Part shown: in pieces, positions 9,607 to 18,375 of the stretch | Numbering within the stretch: position 1 is the stretch's first letter | Layout: the number at the start of each line of letters is the position of its first letter | Origin: Haloterrigena sp. KLK7 | GTDB lineage: Archaea; Halobacteriota; Halobacteria; Halobacteriales; Natrialbaceae | DNA length: 64,000 nucleotides | NCBI RefSeq assembly: GCF_037914945.1 | Contig: NZ_CP149787.1 | Coordinates: forward strand, 868,001-932,000 | Direction: 5' to 3' | Position numbers and translations under genes: made by a program | The notes under the pieces: generated by a model | The model's input: only the letters and a program-made list of their open reading frames with translations | What the model was told of the DNA's origin: nothing | Database searches by the model: none

Positions 9607-10224
9607 ATGCTGGTCACGCTCGAGGGACTGGACGGAAGCGGCAAGACGACGGTCTGGGAGGCCCTACAAGGTCGCTATCCGGACGCGGTCTTCACGCGGG
9701 AGCCCACGAACGACTCCTGGTACGGCGACGCGGTCTACCGCTCGATCGGCGACGACGACGCCGACTCGCTGGCGGAACTGTTCCTCTACACGGCCGACCA
9801 CGCCGACCACCTCTCGCGGGTGATCGAACCCGCCCTCGAGCGGGGCGACCTCGTGATCTCCGATCGCTACTCGGACTCCCGGTTCGCCTATCAGGGCGCG
9901 ACCCTCGAGACGTACGACCGCCTCTCGGTGGACGACCCGCTCGAGTACGTGATCGACGTCCACGACCCCTTCACGATCCCGCCGGACCTGACGATTTACC
10001 TCGACGTCGACCCCCAGACCGCCGCCGAGCGCGCGGGCGCGACGAACAAGTTCGAGCGGGCCGACTACCTCGAGTCGGTCCGCGAGAACTACGAGCGACT
10101 CCTCGAGCGCGACCCCGACCGGTTCGTCCGCGTCGACGCGACGCAGGCACCGGACGCGGTGCTCGAGGCGGTGTCGGGGGCTCTCGAGTCGGCGCTTGAG
10201 GGGTCCGGCCTCGAGTCGGCCTGA
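9607..10224 (+). CDS. tmk: Thymidylate kinase
   Basis: 205 aa P-loop kinase phosphorylating dTMP to dTDP. The Walker [10 protein letters not shown] is at residues 7-15; the DRY(S) motif follows in ISDRYSDSR, and a lid region with [10 protein letters not shown] is near residue 140. Start at 9607 is preferred because CTAAATAC lies about 29 nt upstream, indicating a leaderless transcript; an earlier in-frame ATG at 9568 sits upstream of that box. It is the last typical high-GC gene before the lower-GC island. Confidence 0.95.
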   Translation: MLVTLEGLDGSGKTTVWEALQGRYPDAVFTREPTNDSWYGDAVYRSIGDDDADSLAELFLYTADHADHLSRVIEPALERGDLVISDRYSDSRFAYQGATLETYDRLSVDDPLEYVIDVHDPFTIPPDLTIYLDVDPQTAAERAGATNKFERADYLESVRENYERLLERDPDRFVRVDATQAPDAVLEAVSGALESALEGSGLESA

Positions 10225-10765
10225 ATCGTTCGAGCTGTGGCAGTAGATAGCGGTGGTGTTTATTCAACCGAGTAGACATGTGAAACCTACGGCAAGTACA
10301 GGATGCTCACTTAGCAGGAGACCTCCCCTTGTGAGGAAGACGAGGTCGTCCTCACGTATCAAGAGGCACCAACCAAGACGGAAGTCCCTCGATGGCATTC
10401 GGGATGGTACCATAGCGATGCTGCATCCATACCTGGACAGCAACGGTCACGTAGAACCACAGATTCGAGAGAGGGTCCTCTTCGTACCTCCCTTAACTAC
10501 TGGACTGATGCGTCCAGACTTCGGAGCACCATCTGCGCCGCAGCACTGTCAGTCGCAGTTCCGAAGTACATGTGGAATTCATGTTACACTCCAACTCGTC
10601 GTCTCGAAGCATCCTGATTAACATCCACAGTAGGCCTTACCAACAATCAAGAATCAATATGAATAGCCGCCAACCGACGACCGATCCAACAGTACAGCAG
10701 AGTATCCGAACTCCCGGGTAGAGTGTTCTCGGTATCCAGTCGATGAAGCACGGAGTAAACTAGTG
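10225..10765. other. Gene-free, lower-GC stretch with a possible decayed transposase
   Basis: About 540 bp whose base composition is clearly less GC-rich than the flanking core genes. No intact gene is seen. Read on the minus strand around 10330-10480, a fragment with LWFYVTVAVQVWM resembles the hydrophobic C-terminal segments of IS4-type transposases, followed by stop codons; this match is weak. The region forms the left edge of a likely acquired island. Confidence 0.35.
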
Positions 10766-11743
10766 ATGAACGAAAATAATACGACAGACGAAGATATCAC
10801 GGCAGGTCTCACCTATGCGTTCCCCGAGCGAGAGATCGAGGCGGTGCGTCCCGCGGGACTGTCTTGGAACGACCTAAACGAGACAGTTCGTGTCGAGTTC
10901 GCCGACGGTCGATCGGCGTTTCTAAAGGTCGCCAGAGATGACGATGGGTCCAGAATCACCCGGGAGTGTGCCGTTATCGACTACGTCGACACATGCTGTG
11001 ACGTGGACGTGCCAACGGTGGTTGCAAGCGATGCGACCAGTGAACCGCCGTATCTCGCTACAGCACCGATGTGTGAGCGGACTCTCGCATCTCAATGGGA
11101 AGAATTGAGCAGGACTGAACGGACAACTGTCCTGCGACAAGTTGGGGGTGCCATCGCTGAGGTACACTCCCAAAAATTCGATCACCACGGGCACATCGTA
11201 GATGGTGATGCAGACGGATTTGTGGTAGACACCGGATCGTGGACCACCATCCTCGTCGAACGAATCGAGATGATGCGAGAATTAGCGTCGGCAGATCGCT
11301 TCGAACATTACTTCGACGAAGTGGTCGAGGCCGTCAACACAAATCACGAACGTCTCGACCTCGCACCAGCGACTCTCGTTCACGGCGATCCGGCGATGCC
11401 AAACATCTGTCGAAGCGAAACGACGTTCGGTTTCATCGATTGGGAAATTGCGCATATTGGCGATCCCGCCAGGGAGCTTCATAAAGCACAAAAGCGGTTA
11501 CTCGAATCGGTGGATCGTGGAGACGACGAGCAACTCGTACGCGCACTTCACGAAGGGTACCGACAACGCGCGGGTTCCTTGCCAGCCGGCCTCGATGATC
11601 GTGCACCGATCTACGATGCAGTTCTGTTCCTCGGGACGGCTGGATACTTCGACAAAGTCGTCGACTCCTCCGACGACTCACCCGAGGAAGTTGCGAGGTG
11701 GATTGAGACAGAGATGACTGAACGACTTACAGCAATTCAATAG
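10766..11743 (+). CDS. Aminoglycoside phosphotransferase-family kinase (APH/choline-kinase fold)
   Basis: 325 aa protein-kinase-like phosphotransferase. The Brenner-type motif HGDPAMPN (residues 206-213, catalytic Asp and Asn) and the metal-binding IDWE (224-227) are present, as is an upstream ATP-site lysine in AFLKVA. Substrates of this family include aminoglycosides, sugars, choline and macrolides; none can be chosen here. A GTG directly precedes the ATG; I take the ATG. Codon use and GC are lower than core genes, and it neighbours an FkbM methyltransferase, consistent with transfer. Confidence 0.85.
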   Translation: MNENNTTDEDITAGLTYAFPEREIEAVRPAGLSWNDLNETVRVEFADGRSAFLKVARDDDGSRITRECAVIDYVDTCCDVDVPTVVASDATSEPPYLATAPMCERTLASQWEELSRTERTTVLRQVGGAIAEVHSQKFDHHGHIVDGDADGFVVDTGSWTTILVERIEMMRELASADRFEHYFDEVVEAVNTNHERLDLAPATLVHGDPAMPNICRSETTFGFIDWEIAHIGDPARELHKAQKRLLESVDRGDDEQLVRALHEGYRQRAGSLPAGLDDRAPIYDAVLFLGTAGYFDKVVDSSDDSPEEVARWIETEMTERLTAIQ

Positions 11744-11887
11744 TTAGTAGTGGACGACAACAAGAACCGGCAGGCAGACGCTCCACACTGTTCCCGTCGG
11801 GCCGACAACGAGGAACGGTGGTCGTTCATTCGAGTCCATGTTTCTATCAGGCATAATCACTATATCAGTTGATCATAACTGTCTGCT

Positions 11888-12595
11888 GTGCAGCAGCTCA
11901 GGGACCTCCGGAGATGGGTGTTCATGCGGTTCCAGCCGTCTGAGCGGGAACTTTCGTTTTCTCGTGGTAGTGTCTCAGCTGTGCAAATGGAGTATGGCGA
12001 CTACGTAGAGTTGAACCGGGTCGGATCGGAATCGAGCCTGATCACCGAGCTGTGTTCACGCGCCAGCTCGGACGATGTCTTCTTCGACATCGGGGCGAAC
12101 CTCGGGGTGGTCTCCGCCGCGGTCGCCACGCACACCGGGGCGACGGTCCACTCGTTCGAACCGAACGAATCGACGGCAGCGAAGTGTTGGGAAACGTTGC
12201 GACGCAACGGGGTCGAGCCGTCAGTATTCGAAGTCGCTCTGTCGGACGAAAACGGCACCGGACGCCTCGAAGCACCGTGGGAACATGGGCAAACCGCTGT
12301 GTCGGATGACGGTAGTATCGAGGCCACTCTCCGACGGGGGGACGATTTCGTCGACGACGCCGACCTCCCCACTCCCACTCTCGTCAAGATCGACGTCGAG
12401 GGACACGAAGCGGCAGTGTTGAACGGACTCAAACGCACACTGTCCAAACAGCAGTGTCGGACGATCTTCTGCGAGGTACACGACGAGCGCGGTATTGAGG
12501 TAGAGGAGGTATCTTCGCCACTCAGGCGCTATGGGTTCTCGGTGACGGAGTTTGAGACGAGAAAGTACACAACGATGCTCGTCGCCGAAAAATAG
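11888..12595 (+). CDS. FkbM-family SAM-dependent methyltransferase
   Basis: 235 aa class I methyltransferase. FFDIGANLG (about residues 66-74) is the SAM-binding glycine loop; HSFEPNE carries the acidic ribose contact, and VKIDVEGHE is the typical FkbM motif IV. Family members O-methylate sugars, polyketides or glycans, so a role in surface glycan modification is possible. The start is a GTG at 11888, supported by TATATCAG about 25 nt upstream. It lies in the lower-GC island with the phosphotransferase. Confidence 0.85.
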   Translation: MQQLRDLRRWVFMRFQPSERELSFSRGSVSAVQMEYGDYVELNRVGSESSLITELCSRASSDDVFFDIGANLGVVSAAVATHTGATVHSFEPNESTAAKCWETLRRNGVEPSVFEVALSDENGTGRLEAPWEHGQTAVSDDGSIEATLRRGDDFVDDADLPTPTLVKIDVEGHEAAVLNGLKRTLSKQQCRTIFCEVHDERGIEVEEVSSPLRRYGFSVTEFETRKYTTMLVAEK

Positions 12596-12813
12596 TGGGA
12601 CTGAGGCACGTGAGATGGACTCCCGATGCGATTGATGTCGAGATGAGCCACGAATGGGCAACAACGAATGATCCGTGAATGGACCGCTGCTTCAAAGACA
12701 ATTCTGCTCAGTACGCACACGTAGTTACCGAGTCCTCCAATCCGCGCTGAATAACGGATCCGTTCTCCTGATGGATCCCCGACGAACGTCGCCGCGGCGA
12801 GTCGCGCCCCCCG

Positions 12814-14694
12814 TCAGAGCCCCCAGAAGAACGCGATACCGAGCACCGTCACGACGGAGAGCAGCAACTGCAGCGGCGCGCCGACGCGGACGAAGTCCAT
12901 GAACTTGTAGCCGCCGGGGCCGTAGACGAAGAGATTCGTCTGGTAGCCCACGGGCGTGAGGAACGCCGTCGAGGCCGCGAAGGTCACCGCCAGCACGAAC
13001 GCGAACGCGTTCGCGCCGATCTGGGAAGCGGTCTCGACGGCGACCGGGAGCATCAACACGACGCTCGCGTTGTTGGAGATGACGCCCGTGATGAGCCCGG
13101 TCGCGAGGTAGAACACCCAGAGGACGCCGATGACCGGGAGATAGGCACCGGTCGCGGCGACGAGACTCCCCAGCAGGTCCGCGCCGCCGGTCTGTTCTAA
13201 GGCCATGCCGAGGGGGATGATGCCGGCCAGCAGGAAGATCACGTCCCACTCGACGGCGTCGTAGATCTCGGTCGGCTTGAGGACGCCCGTCGCGACCATC
13301 GCCACGACGCCCGCGAGCGCGGTGACCATGATCGGGAGCGAAAGCGCCGACATCGCCTCGAACGCCGCGACGCCGGTCGCACCGGCGAGGGCGGCGCCGA
13401 CAGCCCCCCAGGGCACGGCGACGAAGCCGACGACGCCGGCCATGATCGCTACCGCGTGCGGGATCTTCTCGCTCCGGTAGTCCGGTTCCTCGGGTTCGTG
13501 GGCGACGATGAAGTCGTCGTTCTGCGAGAGCCGGTCGATGCTATCGGGGGCCGCCTGGACCAGCAGCGTGTCACCGACGCGGATCCGTCGCTCGTCCATG
13601 TGATCCCGGACCGTCTCGCCCCGACTGCGGAAGGCCAGCACCGTCGCGTCGTACCGCTGGCGGAAGGTCGAACTCGCGAGCGATTCGCCCACGAGGAACG
13701 ACCCCCGCGGGACGACGATTTCGACGAGGGTCCGCTCGGGCACCTCGTCCGGCTCGAGGTCGTCGACCGTCTGCGGGTTCCCCACGAGCGAGAGAGTCTC
13801 CTGATCGACGAACTGCCGGACGGTATTGCGGTCAGCGCGCAGTCGCAACACGTCCCCTTCACGGATCGTCTTCTGGCCGATCGGTTCGATGAACTCCTCG
13901 CCGTCGCGGACGACCTGGAGGATGTCGGCGTCGAACTCGACGTGATCGATGGCGTCCTCGACGGTCGTCCCGACGATCGGCGAGTCGTCGTCGACGACGA
14001 CCTCGGTCAGGTACTCCTCGATGGCGTACTCCTGGACGTAGTCCTCCTCGACGGGGACGCGCTCGGGCAACAGTCGGTGGCCGACGGTCATGAGATAGAT
14101 GCTGCCGACGATCAGCACGATGATTCCGAGCTGGGTGAATTCGAACATCGAGAACGGATGGTCGAGCAGCCGCGCGGAGACGTCGCTCGCGAGGATGTTG
14201 GTCGAGGTGCCGATGAGGGTGAGCATCCCGCCGAACATCGAGGCGTAGGAGAGGGGGATCAGGAGCTTCGAGGGCGACGTCTTCCCCTTGTGAGCGATGT
14301 CCGAGACGACGGGGACGAGGATGGCGACGACCGGCGTGTTGTTGATGAACCCGGAGATCGGACCGCTGACGCCGATCGTCGCGAGCAGTTGTTTGTCGAG
14401 GTCCTCGCCCGCGAACGCGGACATCTTCCGGCCGACGATCTGGACGACGCCCGTTCGGCTGATCCCCGAACTGAGGATCAGCATCGCCAGCACGGTGATC
14501 GTCGCCGAGTTCGAGAAGCCGGAGGTCCCTTCCGCGGTCGAGATCTGCGTGAAGTTCACCACGCCGTCGGTGCCGAGCACCATCAACAGCACCATAACGA
14601 GGATCGCGGTCACGTCGATCGGCAGCCACTCGGTGACGAAGAGCACGAGCGCGAGCAGGATGATCCCGAACACGACGATCATGTCCGGCGTCAC
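12814..14694 (-). CDS. SLC13/DASS-type permease with two TrkA-C (RCK-C) domains
   Basis: 626 aa multi-spanning transporter. An N-terminal helix bundle (TLIGTSTNIL, with SNT/STN-type ion-binding turns) is interrupted near residues 200-400 by two soluble TrkA-C domains, then followed by a second helix bundle (GLITGVISNNASVVLMLP). This layout is that of bacterial and archaeal CitT/ArsB-superfamily permeases with regulatory inserts; substrate could be sulfate, a dicarboxylate or another anion. I place the start at the GTG 14694, just before an ATG at 14682, because homologues begin with MTPD-like sequence. Divergent from a RAM/TrkA cluster that may regulate it. Confidence 0.85.
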   Translation of the reverse strand: MTPDMIVVFGIILLALVLFVTEWLPIDVTAILVMVLLMVLGTDGVVNFTQISTAEGTSGFSNSATITVLAMLILSSGISRTGVVQIVGRKMSAFAGEDLDKQLLATIGVSGPISGFINNTPVVAILVPVVSDIAHKGKTSPSKLLIPLSYASMFGGMLTLIGTSTNILASDVSARLLDHPFSMFEFTQLGIIVLIVGSIYLMTVGHRLLPERVPVEEDYVQEYAIEEYLTEVVVDDDSPIVGTTVEDAIDHVEFDADILQVVRDGEEFIEPIGQKTIREGDVLRLRADRNTVRQFVDQETLSLVGNPQTVDDLEPDEVPERTLVEIVVPRGSFLVGESLASSTFRQRYDATVLAFRSRGETVRDHMDERRIRVGDTLLVQAAPDSIDRLSQNDDFIVAHEPEEPDYRSEKIPHAVAIMAGVVGFVAVPWGAVGAALAGATGVAAFEAMSALSLPIMVTALAGVVAMVATGVLKPTEIYDAVEWDVIFLLAGIIPLGMALEQTGGADLLGSLVAATGAYLPVIGVLWVFYLATGLITGVISNNASVVLMLPVAVETASQIGANAFAFVLAVTFAASTAFLTPVGYQTNLFVYGPGGYKFMDFVRVGAPLQLLLSVVTVLGIAFFWGL

Positions 14695-14911
14695 CTCGAG
14701 CCCGCCGGCCTGTGCGGGGAAGAAACCGATACCGTCACTGAAGAGAAAACGACCGAACACGGTTGACGTCCCGGACTCTCGACCGATCCCGCTTGAAGGT
14801 CCCGGTTCGGAGAGATGGACAACGGCGACGGCATTCGGCACCCGGTGGCCGATACCCGCCGCCCGCCGCTGGGCAAAGGCTTTAGTCGTGCCATAGAGTA
14901 CCACACTACCG

Positions 14912-15142
14912 ATGGTCCACGCGTTCATCATGGTGAAGACGGCCGCCGGAGAGTCCGAGGGGTCGCTCGCGGAAATCAGGGGCCTCGAGGCGGTGACCGA
15001 CGCCCACATCGTCGCCGGCAACTACGACATCATCGCCGAGGTCGACGGCCAGGAGGTCTACGACGTTCTCGAGACCGTTTCCTCGAGCGTGCAGGGACTC
15101 GGCGGCGTCAGCGACACGAAGACCTACATCGCGATGGGGTGA
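14912..15142 (+). CDS. Stand-alone Lrp/AsnC ligand-binding (RAM) domain protein
   Basis: 76 aa consisting of one RAM (regulation of amino acid metabolism) ferredoxin-like domain, with the typical start MVHAFIMVKT, the GNYDIIAEV core and TKTYIAMG at the end. There is no DNA-binding helix-turn-helix. Such proteins bind small effectors, often amino acids, and oligomerise with full Lrp proteins or act on membrane partners. GCTTTAGT lies about 29 nt upstream of the ATG. It is one of two near-identically built copies around the TrkA-type gene. Confidence 0.9.
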   Translation: MVHAFIMVKTAAGESEGSLAEIRGLEAVTDAHIVAGNYDIIAEVDGQEVYDVLETVSSSVQGLGGVSDTKTYIAMG

Positions 15143-15389
15143 GCCGAGCGGTCGCGCCGCGAGCACGGCGGTACCGACCCCGAACGGACGACGGCAGGCC
15201 GTTTCCGCGCGGTCACACTCGTTCTCTCGTCCGGTCTCCCACGGCGGTCGCGGACCGCTCGAGCCGGTAGCGACGACCGCGTAGTCGCGCGATCGCGACG
15301 GTCGAACCCCGTACGGCAGCCAGCCTGTCGAACAGCTACCATGGTAGTCGGGGGCAAGCTTATTCACGGGGGCGAGCGTACCCCTGTCC

Positions 15390-16136
15390 ATGCGGTTCGT
15401 GATTATCGGGGCAGGACGGGTCGGCCTGCGCACGGCGCGCGTCTTGCGCGACGAGGGCCACGAGGTAACGATGATCGAACGCGACGAGGCGAGGGTTCGC
15501 CGCGCTCGCGACCAGGAGTTCCCCGTCGTCGAGGGCGACGGCTCCCGCGAGGACATCCTCGAGGAGGCCGGCGTTCGCGACGCCGACGCGTTGGGCGCGC
15601 TGACCGGCGATCTGAACGTCAACTTCACCGCCTGCATGATCGCCAACCACTACGGCTGCCGAACGATCATGCGCATCGACGAGGCCTACCGCGAGGGGAT
15701 CTACCGCAAGTACGCCGACGCCGTCGACGAGGTGATCTACCCCGAACGCCTCGGCGCTATCGGCGCGAAAAACGCGCTGCTGGGCGGGACGATCCGCGCG
15801 ATCGCGGACATCGCGCCCCACCTGCAGGTCGTCGAACTCACGATCACCGACGCGGCCCCCGTCAACGGCTACACGATCAGCGAACTGCAACTCCCCGCCG
15901 ACGCGACCCTCCTCGCGTTCGGCAAGCGCGACCAGCCGCTCGGGCTCCCCGACGCGGACCTCTCGCTCGAGAACGGCGACCGCCTCATCGTCCTCGCGGA
16001 CTTCGACGTCCTGAGCGAGGTCCGCCAACTGCTGGTCGGCGAATCGGCGGCCACGGCGGCCGCGAACGCGGGTTCGGGCTCGAGTTCGGCGGCGACGGAC
16101 CTGTCGTCGGAGACGGACACCGGAGGTGTCAACTGA
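15390..16136 (+). CDS. trkA: TrkA-type NAD-binding (RCK) protein
   Basis: 248 aa with a TrkA-N Rossmann domain (IIGAGRVGLRTA, residues 5-16; acidic ribose contact E30) and a TrkA-C domain from about residue 140, followed by a Ser/Ala-rich tail. RCK proteins gate K+ channels or transporters in response to NAD(H) or cyclic di-AMP. No TrkH channel gene is adjacent; the nearest transporter is the SLC13 permease, which carries TrkA-C domains itself. Its stop overlaps the ATG of the next RAM gene by one base, so the two are co-translated. GCTTATTC about 28 nt upstream marks the promoter. Confidence 0.85.
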   Translation: MRFVIIGAGRVGLRTARVLRDEGHEVTMIERDEARVRRARDQEFPVVEGDGSREDILEEAGVRDADALGALTGDLNVNFTACMIANHYGCRTIMRIDEAYREGIYRKYADAVDEVIYPERLGAIGAKNALLGGTIRAIADIAPHLQVVELTITDAAPVNGYTISELQLPADATLLAFGKRDQPLGLPDADLSLENGDRLIVLADFDVLSEVRQLLVGESAATAAANAGSGSSSAATDLSSETDTGGVN

Positions 16137-16366
16137 TGGTCACGGCATTCATCATGATCAAAGCGAACACGGGCGAAGCGGATCGACTCAGAGACAGCAT
16201 CCAGACGATCGAGGGCGTTCAGTCCGCCTACATCGTCGCCGGCGACGTCGACATCATCGCGAAAGCGCAGGTCGAAACCCCCGCGGCGGTAAAGGAGATC
16301 GCGGCCACCAAGATCCAGGGCGTTGACGGCGTCGAGAACACCCAGACGTACATCGCGATGGACTAG
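16136..16366 (+). CDS. Second stand-alone Lrp/AsnC RAM-domain protein
   Basis: 76 aa, same architecture as the RAM protein 1.2 kb upstream: MVTAFIMIKA start, VAGDVDIIAKA core and TQTYIAMD end. The ATG shares its A with the stop codon of the TrkA-type gene, indicating translational coupling. The physical link with an RCK protein suggests the pair act together, perhaps sensing an amino acid and nucleotide signal for a transporter; that is inference. A strong hairpin follows the stop codon. Confidence 0.9.
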   Translation: MVTAFIMIKANTGEADRLRDSIQTIEGVQSAYIVAGDVDIIAKAQVETPAAVKEIAATKIQGVDGVENTQTYIAMD

Positions 16367-16374
16367 CAGCGAAG

Positions 16375-16415
16375 TTTTGCGCTGCGGGCGCGGCTTCGCC
16401 GCGCCCTCGGCAAAA
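16375..16415 (+). terminator. Hairpin after the TrkA/RAM operon
   Basis: A 9-bp GC stem (GGGCGCGGC with its complement, loop TTC) is nested inside an outer TTTTGC/GCAAAA stem, starting 9 nt after the RAM stop codon. The outer A/T tract gives a T-run and A-run on both strands. It looks like a terminator or an RNA-processing structure; function is inferred. Confidence 0.5.
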
Positions 16416-16847
16416 ATTCGATTAAAAGCAACGGAAGACGTTCCCGCTCACTCCGTTCGCGGGCTGCGACTTCCGAGCCTTCGTTCGCTCCGCTCACGAA
16501 GACACTCCTCCCTCCGTTCGGCCTCTTCGAGGCCTCCACATCGGTCGTCGGCCCGCTCGTTCACTTCGTTCACTCGCGGTGATCGACTGGGCATTAGCCT
16601 GCCCTTCCCCGGGTCGCGCGACTCTCGCATCTGCTCGAGTCGCTCTCCCGGCCATCCCGCAGTTTCAAACGTTCGTTTGAGTAGACAATCTGATGCCGTC
16701 GAATCATTCCACCGATATGACGTCGGCGAGCGAGCGGTTCGGAGAACCCGAGCGACGCCGTTCACCGAGCGCTTCGCGCTCGGGCCGACGACTGACATGG
16801 AACGAACGAAGTGAGTGGAATGGAAGGAGGAGTGCTTTTCATCGAAG
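16416..16847. other. Gene-free region rich in short palindromes
   Basis: About 430 bp without a credible gene. It contains several short inverted motifs such as TTCGTTCGCTCCGCTCACGAA-type words and GAACGAACGAAGTGAGTG, typical of low-complexity haloarchaeal intergenic DNA, and is bracketed by two similarly built hairpins. No tRNA or known ncRNA recognised. Confidence 0.4.
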
Positions 16848-16890
16848 TTTTACCGAGTGCGGTCGCTTCGCGACCGCACGCAGAGTAAAA
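16848..16890 (-). terminator. Hairpin 3' of the DUF5813-like gene
   Basis: TTTTAC and GTAAAA form an outer stem around a 9-bp TGCGGTCGC stem with a TTC loop. It sits 7 nt beyond the stop of the minus-strand gene ending at 16898. Its design, including a preceding GAAGTTTT, matches the hairpin at 16375-16415. Confidence 0.5.
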
Positions 16891-16897
16891 GTTCGGT

Positions 16898-17440
16898 CTA
16901 CATCGGCATGCCGCCGCTGCTACCGTCGCCTCCGTTCTCCGCGGCCTGCTGGCCGCGGTTCTGGGCGTTCTCGAGCAGCGTCGCGGCCGCGCCCTGGTAC
17001 TCGTAGCCGGGGATGATCCCCTGAGCGAACGTCCCCTCGACGAACTCGATGAGGGCTTTAGCGTCGTCGACGCCCTCCGCGGCGTCCCAGGCGACGTACT
17101 CGAGCGTGACGGTGACCGCGTCGTCCCCGCGGTCGACGGCGGGCTCGTCGTGCGTGCTCGTCTGCGCGACCGTGAACGTGTCCTCGAGACGGCGCTCGAG
17201 GGTCTCGAACCAGCCGTCCTCGACGACGGGGGCGACGGTCTCGCCCGCGACGGCGGCGTCGAGCGTCGGGAGGGTAACGGTGACGCGGAACTCGCCGTCT
17301 CGTTTCCCCTCGGCGTCGTCGGCGGTGACGGTCGCATCGAAGACGGTCGTCGTGAGGTCGTACTTGGGGCCGTCCTCGAGCGGGACGAACGCGTCGTGGG
17401 ACTCGAGTTCGCGCGCGACGGGGTCGGGAAGGTCGGTCAT
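16898..17440 (-). CDS. Haloarchaeal protein resembling the DUF5813 family
   Basis: 180 aa soluble acidic protein. Features are alternating beta-rich segments (YDLTTTVFDATVTADD), the conserved-looking VEDGWFETLERRLEDTF and VEGTFAQGIIPGYEY, and a Gly/Ser/Gln tail ending GGMPM. I recall this pattern as DUF5813, restricted to haloarchaea and of unknown role. The second Met of the frame (17440) is chosen; an ATG two codons earlier is equally possible. Stands alone. Confidence 0.7.
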   Translation of the reverse strand: MTDLPDPVARELESHDAFVPLEDGPKYDLTTTVFDATVTADDAEGKRDGEFRVTVTLPTLDAAVAGETVAPVVEDGWFETLERRLEDTFTVAQTSTHDEPAVDRGDDAVTVTLEYVAWDAAEGVDDAKALIEFVEGTFAQGIIPGYEYQGAAATLLENAQNRGQQAAENGGDGSSGGMPM

Positions 17441-17807
17441 TATCACGTCGAACGGCGGTGAGCGAAAAGGGTGTTACGCTGTCGGGGTATCTATCACGAA
17501 CGTTGTCTTTCGAAGGGGACTGTTACAGGGGTAATCGCCCGACGGCGGCGGGATCGTTTCACGACCCTAATCGTCCATTTCCGCAGCAAATGGGATGCAT
17601 TACTACAACGGATATTGCCGTTTTTCGTCGGCATGAGTCTCGATAGACATGCCGCTGAACGCCGCCGGTTCGCACGCCTCCTCGGTATCGACGGGGAACT
17701 CGGCTCCGGACTGCCGATCGGAACTCGCTCGAGCGGAACCGCCGAGGAGGACATCGACCGCGACCGTCGCGAACGGGACGACGACCGAGCGACCGGCGAG
17801 GAGTCCG
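17441..17807. other. Intergenic stretch with at most one tiny ORF
   Basis: About 370 bp between two minus-strand genes. The left part holds the promoter of the DUF5813-like gene. A 65-codon frame from 17633 to 17830 (plus strand, starting MSLDRHAAERRR) overlaps the next gene's 3' end and is Arg/Asp-rich; I cannot decide whether it is coding. Confidence 0.3.
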
Positions 17808-18197
17808 CTACTGGATCTCGCGATCGTTGAGGAACGTATTGATTGCCGTCGCGACCTCTTCGAAGTCCTTGACCGTGAGCCCGTCCGTGGTGACGAAGAT
17901 CCCCTCGCTGTCGCTGGTCACCCGGACGAGAAAGCCGTTGTCGAAGACGCGAATGGTGTAGTTATAGTCGCCGAGTTCGGAGTTATCGTAGGCCGTCTGG
18001 GCGGTCTTGAAGCCACGCCACTCGTGACCGATGAAGGTCGACAGATCGGCGTCGCGCTCGAGGTCTTCGCGCAGGTACACCTGCTCGAAGTCGTCTCGCG
18101 TGAAGTAGGTGATCGAACGGAGACTGTCGCCGATCGCCGTCCGACAGGTGATGACGATCTGTTCCGCAGCCTCGTCCGTGAGTAACCCAGTAGGCAT
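17808..18197 (-). CDS. Small haloarchaeal protein resembling DUF7522
   Basis: 129 aa starting at MPTGLLTDEAAEQIV. The central part (GDSLRSITYFTRDDFEQVYLR) and C-terminal VTTDGLTVKDFEEVATAI are well-formed conserved-looking blocks, and I associate them with a haloarchaeal DUF7522-like family; the name is from memory. No membrane segment or signal. The longer frame to 18323 is rejected because its leader is repetitive Arg/Ser sequence. Stands alone, 178 bp upstream of the end of metY. Confidence 0.7.
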   Translation of the reverse strand: MPTGLLTDEAAEQIVITCRTAIGDSLRSITYFTRDDFEQVYLREDLERDADLSTFIGHEWRGFKTAQTAYDNSELGDYNYTIRVFDNGFLVRVTSDSEGIFVTTDGLTVKDFEEVATAINTFLNDREIQ

Positions 18198-18375
18198 ACC
18201 GAACGAATCGATCCGCGTGACCTTAACGACAAGGGGCTGATTCGACTCGCTGAAAACGGCGTTCGACGTCGAGCGCCGTTCCGCCGTCGAACACCGATCC
18301 GCCATCGAACGCCGTTCTATCACCGAACGTCGTTCTGTCCTCGCGCGCTGTCACCGGCGACTCGAGGGCGAGCGA

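Noticed and set aside
10253-10621. 122-codon plus-strand frame in the lower-GC stretch
   Set aside because: No recognisable domain, composition Arg/Ser-rich, and the reverse strand fits a decayed transposase slightly better; left as gene-free DNA.
16448-16798. 116-codon minus-strand frame between the two hairpins
   Set aside because: Consists of palindromic intergenic words (GAACGAAGTGA types) translated; such frames are common false genes.
17633-17830. 65-codon frame MSLDRHAAERRR...
   Set aside because: Overlaps the 3' end of the neighbouring gene and is Arg/Asp-rich; not enough evidence to call it.
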